7,172 bases of DNA from Actinomycetes bacterium (GTDB lineage: Bacteria; Actinomycetota; Acidimicrobiia; Acidimicrobiales; Microtrichaceae), in the NCBI GenBank assembly GCA_023450775.1, contig JAEXGP010000344.1, positions 1 to 7,172 on the forward strand, written 5' to 3'. Shown here one piece after another: positions 5,503 to 7,172 of the stretch. The translations under genes were made by a program, and so were the position numbers. The stretch's first letter is position 1. Each line of letters starts with the position of its first letter. The notes beneath the pieces were generated by a model. That model was given only the letters and a program-made list of their open reading frames with translations. It had not been told where the DNA came from and made no database searches.

Positions 5503-6915
5503 TTGCGACTCCCGATCCCGCGGCTGCCGCGACCGAGACTGCCGGCCCTGCCCGCCTGGGACGCCGCGCTGGAGTGGGCCGGCCGCTGGGCCGACGAGGC
5601 CGACCACCTCCACGCCCTCGGCGACGATCCCGCTCCGGGCGCACCGCCGGCCGGCGTGGCGGCCTCCGCGTGGGCGATGGCCAAGACCGGCGTCACCGTG
5701 CTCGGCGCACCCATGAGCATCCCGGCCATGGCGGTCGCGAGCCGGAGGGCGCAGCGGATCGCGCTCGACCGGATCGCGAGGTTCGACGAGCACCTCCACG
5801 CCCTGGCCGAGGGTCGCGAGAGCCCGCTGCCGGCGCCCCGGCGCGGCCGCGTCGCGTCGGACCGCCGCATCGTCATCACGTCCGACCTCCACCGCTGCAT
5901 CCCCGGACGCCTGGACTGGCCCGCGCGCCAGCGCACCAAGGAGCTGACGCTGCGGGTGCTGACCCGCTACGCGGAGGACGGCTGGGACCTGATCGAGAAC
6001 GGCGACGTCGAGGACTTCTGGATGGTCGGCGGCTCCACGTGGGGAGCCGTCTACGACGTGGCCCGCATCACCGGCGGCGTGGGCGGACGGGCGGCCGACG
6101 TGCCCCGGCGCCAGCTGCTCGTGGAGCACCTCGACCGCATCGTGGCCAACAACGCCGCCACGTACCGCCTGCTGCGCGAGGGCTTCTGCGCGGATGGCCG
6201 CTACCACCGCACGATGGGCAACCACGACGACGTCTACGCCGACGAGCACCTCGTGGAGCACCTGCGCTCCCACCTGCCCGGGACCGAGGTCGTGGACACG
6301 CTGCTGCTCACGAGTCCCGGCGCCATGTCCCGCCCCGGCGGACCGGATCTCGAGGGCCTGGCGGCCGTGGACGCGGTGGTGGCCCACGGTCACCTGACCG
6401 ACGCATGGAACGGGCCCGGCACCGCGTTCCTGGGTCAGGCGATCACGTGGCTCGCCACCGCGTTCGACGACCTGCCGGGGCTGGGCGGCACCGTCGACGG
6501 CCTGTCCGACGAGGAGGACCTGGGCCGCCTCCTCACCGGCCGGGGCCGCAACCGGCTCATCACGCTCGACCCGAGGTTCGGCGGGAACCGCCGGTTCGAC
6601 TCCCTCGACGAGCAGCGGCTGTTCCGGCACCTCGACGCGGTGGCGCGGGAGGGCGGCGCGCCGGAGGGCGTCTGGCCGTGGCTGCTGTTCGGCCACACCC
6701 ACCTGCCGATGCTGCGACCGGTCGACGCCGACGGCCACCCGGTGCGGTACGCCAACTCGGGCACCGGTCTGCTCGAGCGAGCGGTCAGCATGATCGAGTG
6801 GGACCCGGTCGAGCGCGAGCCGCACCTGGTCGTGTGGACCGACGAGCCCGACGGACCGCGGCGCGTGGAGCTCGTCCCCGACGGACGGCACCTCGCGGTC
6901 GCGGACCGCGGCTGA
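5503..6915 (+). CDS. Calcineurin-like metallophosphoesterase
   Basis: This 470-residue protein carries the complete metal-binding set of calcineurin-like phosphoesterases: D-x-H in SDLH (Asp128, His130), GDVED (Asp168), GNHDD (Asn240, His241), AHGH (His295, His297) and GHTH (His398, His400). These bind two metal ions that activate water for hydrolysis of phosphomono- or diesters. The family includes nucleases, LpxH-like UDP-sugar hydrolases and protein phosphatases; the substrate here is not evident. The first 120 or so residues precede the catalytic fold. They are Pro- and Arg-rich at the very start, then helical, with a moderately hydrophobic stretch (about 52-75), and I recognise no domain there. 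A long segment (about 300-385) lies between the fourth and fifth motifs. The TTG at 5503 is the first possible start after an in-frame stop at 5467; internal starts would cut into the N-terminal helices. It stands alone and diverges from the nitroreductase operon. Confidence 0.9.
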   Translation: MRLPIPRLPRPRLPALPAWDAALEWAGRWADEADHLHALGDDPAPGAPPAGVAASAWAMAKTGVTVLGAPMSIPAMAVASRRAQRIALDRIARFDEHLHALAEGRESPLPAPRRGRVASDRRIVITSDLHRCIPGRLDWPARQRTKELTLRVLTRYAEDGWDLIENGDVEDFWMVGGSTWGAVYDVARITGGVGGRAADVPRRQLLVEHLDRIVANNAATYRLLREGFCADGRYHRTMGNHDDVYADEHLVEHLRSHLPGTEVVDTLLLTSPGAMSRPGGPDLEGLAAVDAVVAHGHLTDAWNGPGTAFLGQAITWLATAFDDLPGLGGTVDGLSDEEDLGRLLTGRGRNRLITLDPRFGGNRRFDSLDEQRLFRHLDAVAREGGAPEGVWPWLLFGHTHLPMLRPVDADGHPVRYANSGTGLLERAVSMIEWDPVEREPHLVVWTDEPDGPRRVELVPDGRHLAVADRG

Positions 6916-6941
6916 GCCGACCCGCGGCGCGGTCAACGGCC

Positions 6942-6967
6942 AACCACGGCGGCGCCATTGGGTGGTT
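6942..6967 (+). terminator. Weak hairpin after the phosphoesterase gene
   Basis: AACCAC (6942-6947) can pair with GTGGTT (6962-6967), and GGC (6948-6950) with GCC (6954-6956) inside. It begins 27 nt after the stop codon and lacks a U-tract. The position suits a terminator between the phosphoesterase gene and the promoter at 6996-7014, but the pairing is modest. Confidence 0.28.
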
Positions 6968-6995
6968 CTGCCCCCGCGAACCGCTTTCCGCATGG

Positions 6996-7014
6996 GTCAT
7001 CAGGTCGGTACGTT
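6996..7014 (+). promoter_or_regulatory. Putative promoter of the right-edge gene (GTCA-N6-CGGTACGTT)
   Basis: This has the same GTCA-N6-CGGTACGTT arrangement as at 780-798 before the sigma factor gene. The TACGTT at 7009-7014 ends 8 nt before an ATG at 7023, so the message would be leaderless or nearly so. CTT occurs at the matching -35 distance (6984-6986), but no good -35 hexamer is present. Confidence 0.5.
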
Positions 7015-7022
7015 GCGTGCAG

Positions 7023-7172
7023 ATGCAGCTGGGGCGCGATCATCGAGCGGGCGTGCCCGCCACCCCCGGCACCGCGACGACGCCGACGGCGACGCCTGCC
7101 GATGCCGTGGGAACGCCCGACGAGCCGCGCCCCGAGGTCGAGGTCCTGCGTCGCGACCCGCTCCCCCGCCGT
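7023..7172 (+). CDS. Partial leaderless gene of unknown function (runs off right edge)
   Basis: The ATG at 7023 opens a frame without a stop for 50 codons to the window edge. The visible sequence starts MQLGRDHRAGVPATPG, continues with a Thr/Pro/Ala-rich stretch (about 14-32) and ends in an acidic then basic segment (EPRPEVEVLRRDPLPRR, 34-50). It looks like a disordered cytoplasmic lead before a domain that lies outside the window. Third codon positions are nearly all G or C, as in the other genes. A TAnnnT box 8 nt upstream and the absence of a Shine-Dalgarno point to leaderless translation. I do not recognise the protein. A lead of this type can precede a membrane protein, but nothing here shows it. 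Confidence 0.6.
   Translation, partial: MQLGRDHRAGVPATPGTATTPTATPADAVGTPDEPRPEVEVLRRDPLPRR

Noticed and set aside
4705..5939. An upstream extension of the nitroreductase frame to 5939.
   Set aside because: The added sequence reads as low-complexity Arg/Ser/Ala antisense of the phosphoesterase gene; the ATG at 5411 gives the normal family length.
6922..6932. Possible terminator stem CCGC/GCGG right after the phosphoesterase stop.
   Set aside because: It has only four base pairs and a three-base loop, which is expected by chance at this GC content.
5185..6993. A 602-residue minus-strand frame opposite the phosphoesterase gene.
   Set aside because: Its composition is that of an antisense reading (Val/Arg/Gly/His-rich, no domain), and the plus strand holds all five metallophosphoesterase motifs.
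1..7172. Search for CRISPR arrays, tRNA genes, insertion sequence ends or attachment sites.
   Set aside because: No regularly spaced repeats, no tRNA-like arms with a CCA or T-loop consensus, and no terminal inverted repeats or transposase motifs were seen.

Overview
The window is very GC-rich. Its codons end almost always in G or C, GTG and TTG starts are common, and several genes have a TAnnnT box about 6-8 nt before the start codon, a layout typical of leaderless actinobacterial transcripts. It is most likely chromosomal DNA of a high-GC actinobacterium, possibly of the Acidimicrobiia. That placement is an inference from composition and style only. I see no mobile element, CRISPR array, tRNA or rRNA.

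Left end (1-756, minus strand): a MauE/DoxX-type membrane protein with a CGCFG motif is followed, with an ATGA overlap, by the first 40 codons of a gene running off the left edge. Facing away from it (780-2030, plus strand) is a two-gene unit. It holds a small ECF sigma factor and a single-pass membrane protein whose start overlaps the sigma stop codon (TGATG). By position the second gene is a candidate anti-sigma regulator, but it has no recognisable anti-sigma domain and has a competing, well-placed internal start.

Middle (2058-5411, minus strand): reading leftward, a nitroreductase-family flavoprotein, an amidase-signature enzyme coupled to it by a GTGA overlap, and, after 67 bp, a GT4-type glycosyltransferase. 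The nitroreductase and amidase almost certainly form an operon. The glycosyltransferase may be co-transcribed, but the gap contains a hairpin and a short tandem repeat and lacks a Shine-Dalgarno sequence. The glycosyltransferase converges on the sigma unit, and a strong hairpin lies over the junction.

Right end (5503-7172, plus strand): a 470-residue calcineurin-like metallophosphoesterase with all its metal-binding motifs, diverging from the nitroreductase operon. Then come a 107-bp intergenic region and the first 50 codons of an apparently leaderless gene that runs off the right edge. The putative promoter of that gene and the putative promoter of the sigma operon share GTCA-N6-CGGTACGTT at identical spacing.

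The genes are mostly recognisable families and I do not see a clearly new multi-gene system. The points most worth a second look are the unusual partner of the sigma factor, the shared promoter-like motif, the nitroreductase-amidase coupling, and the long N-terminal region of the phosphoesterase.
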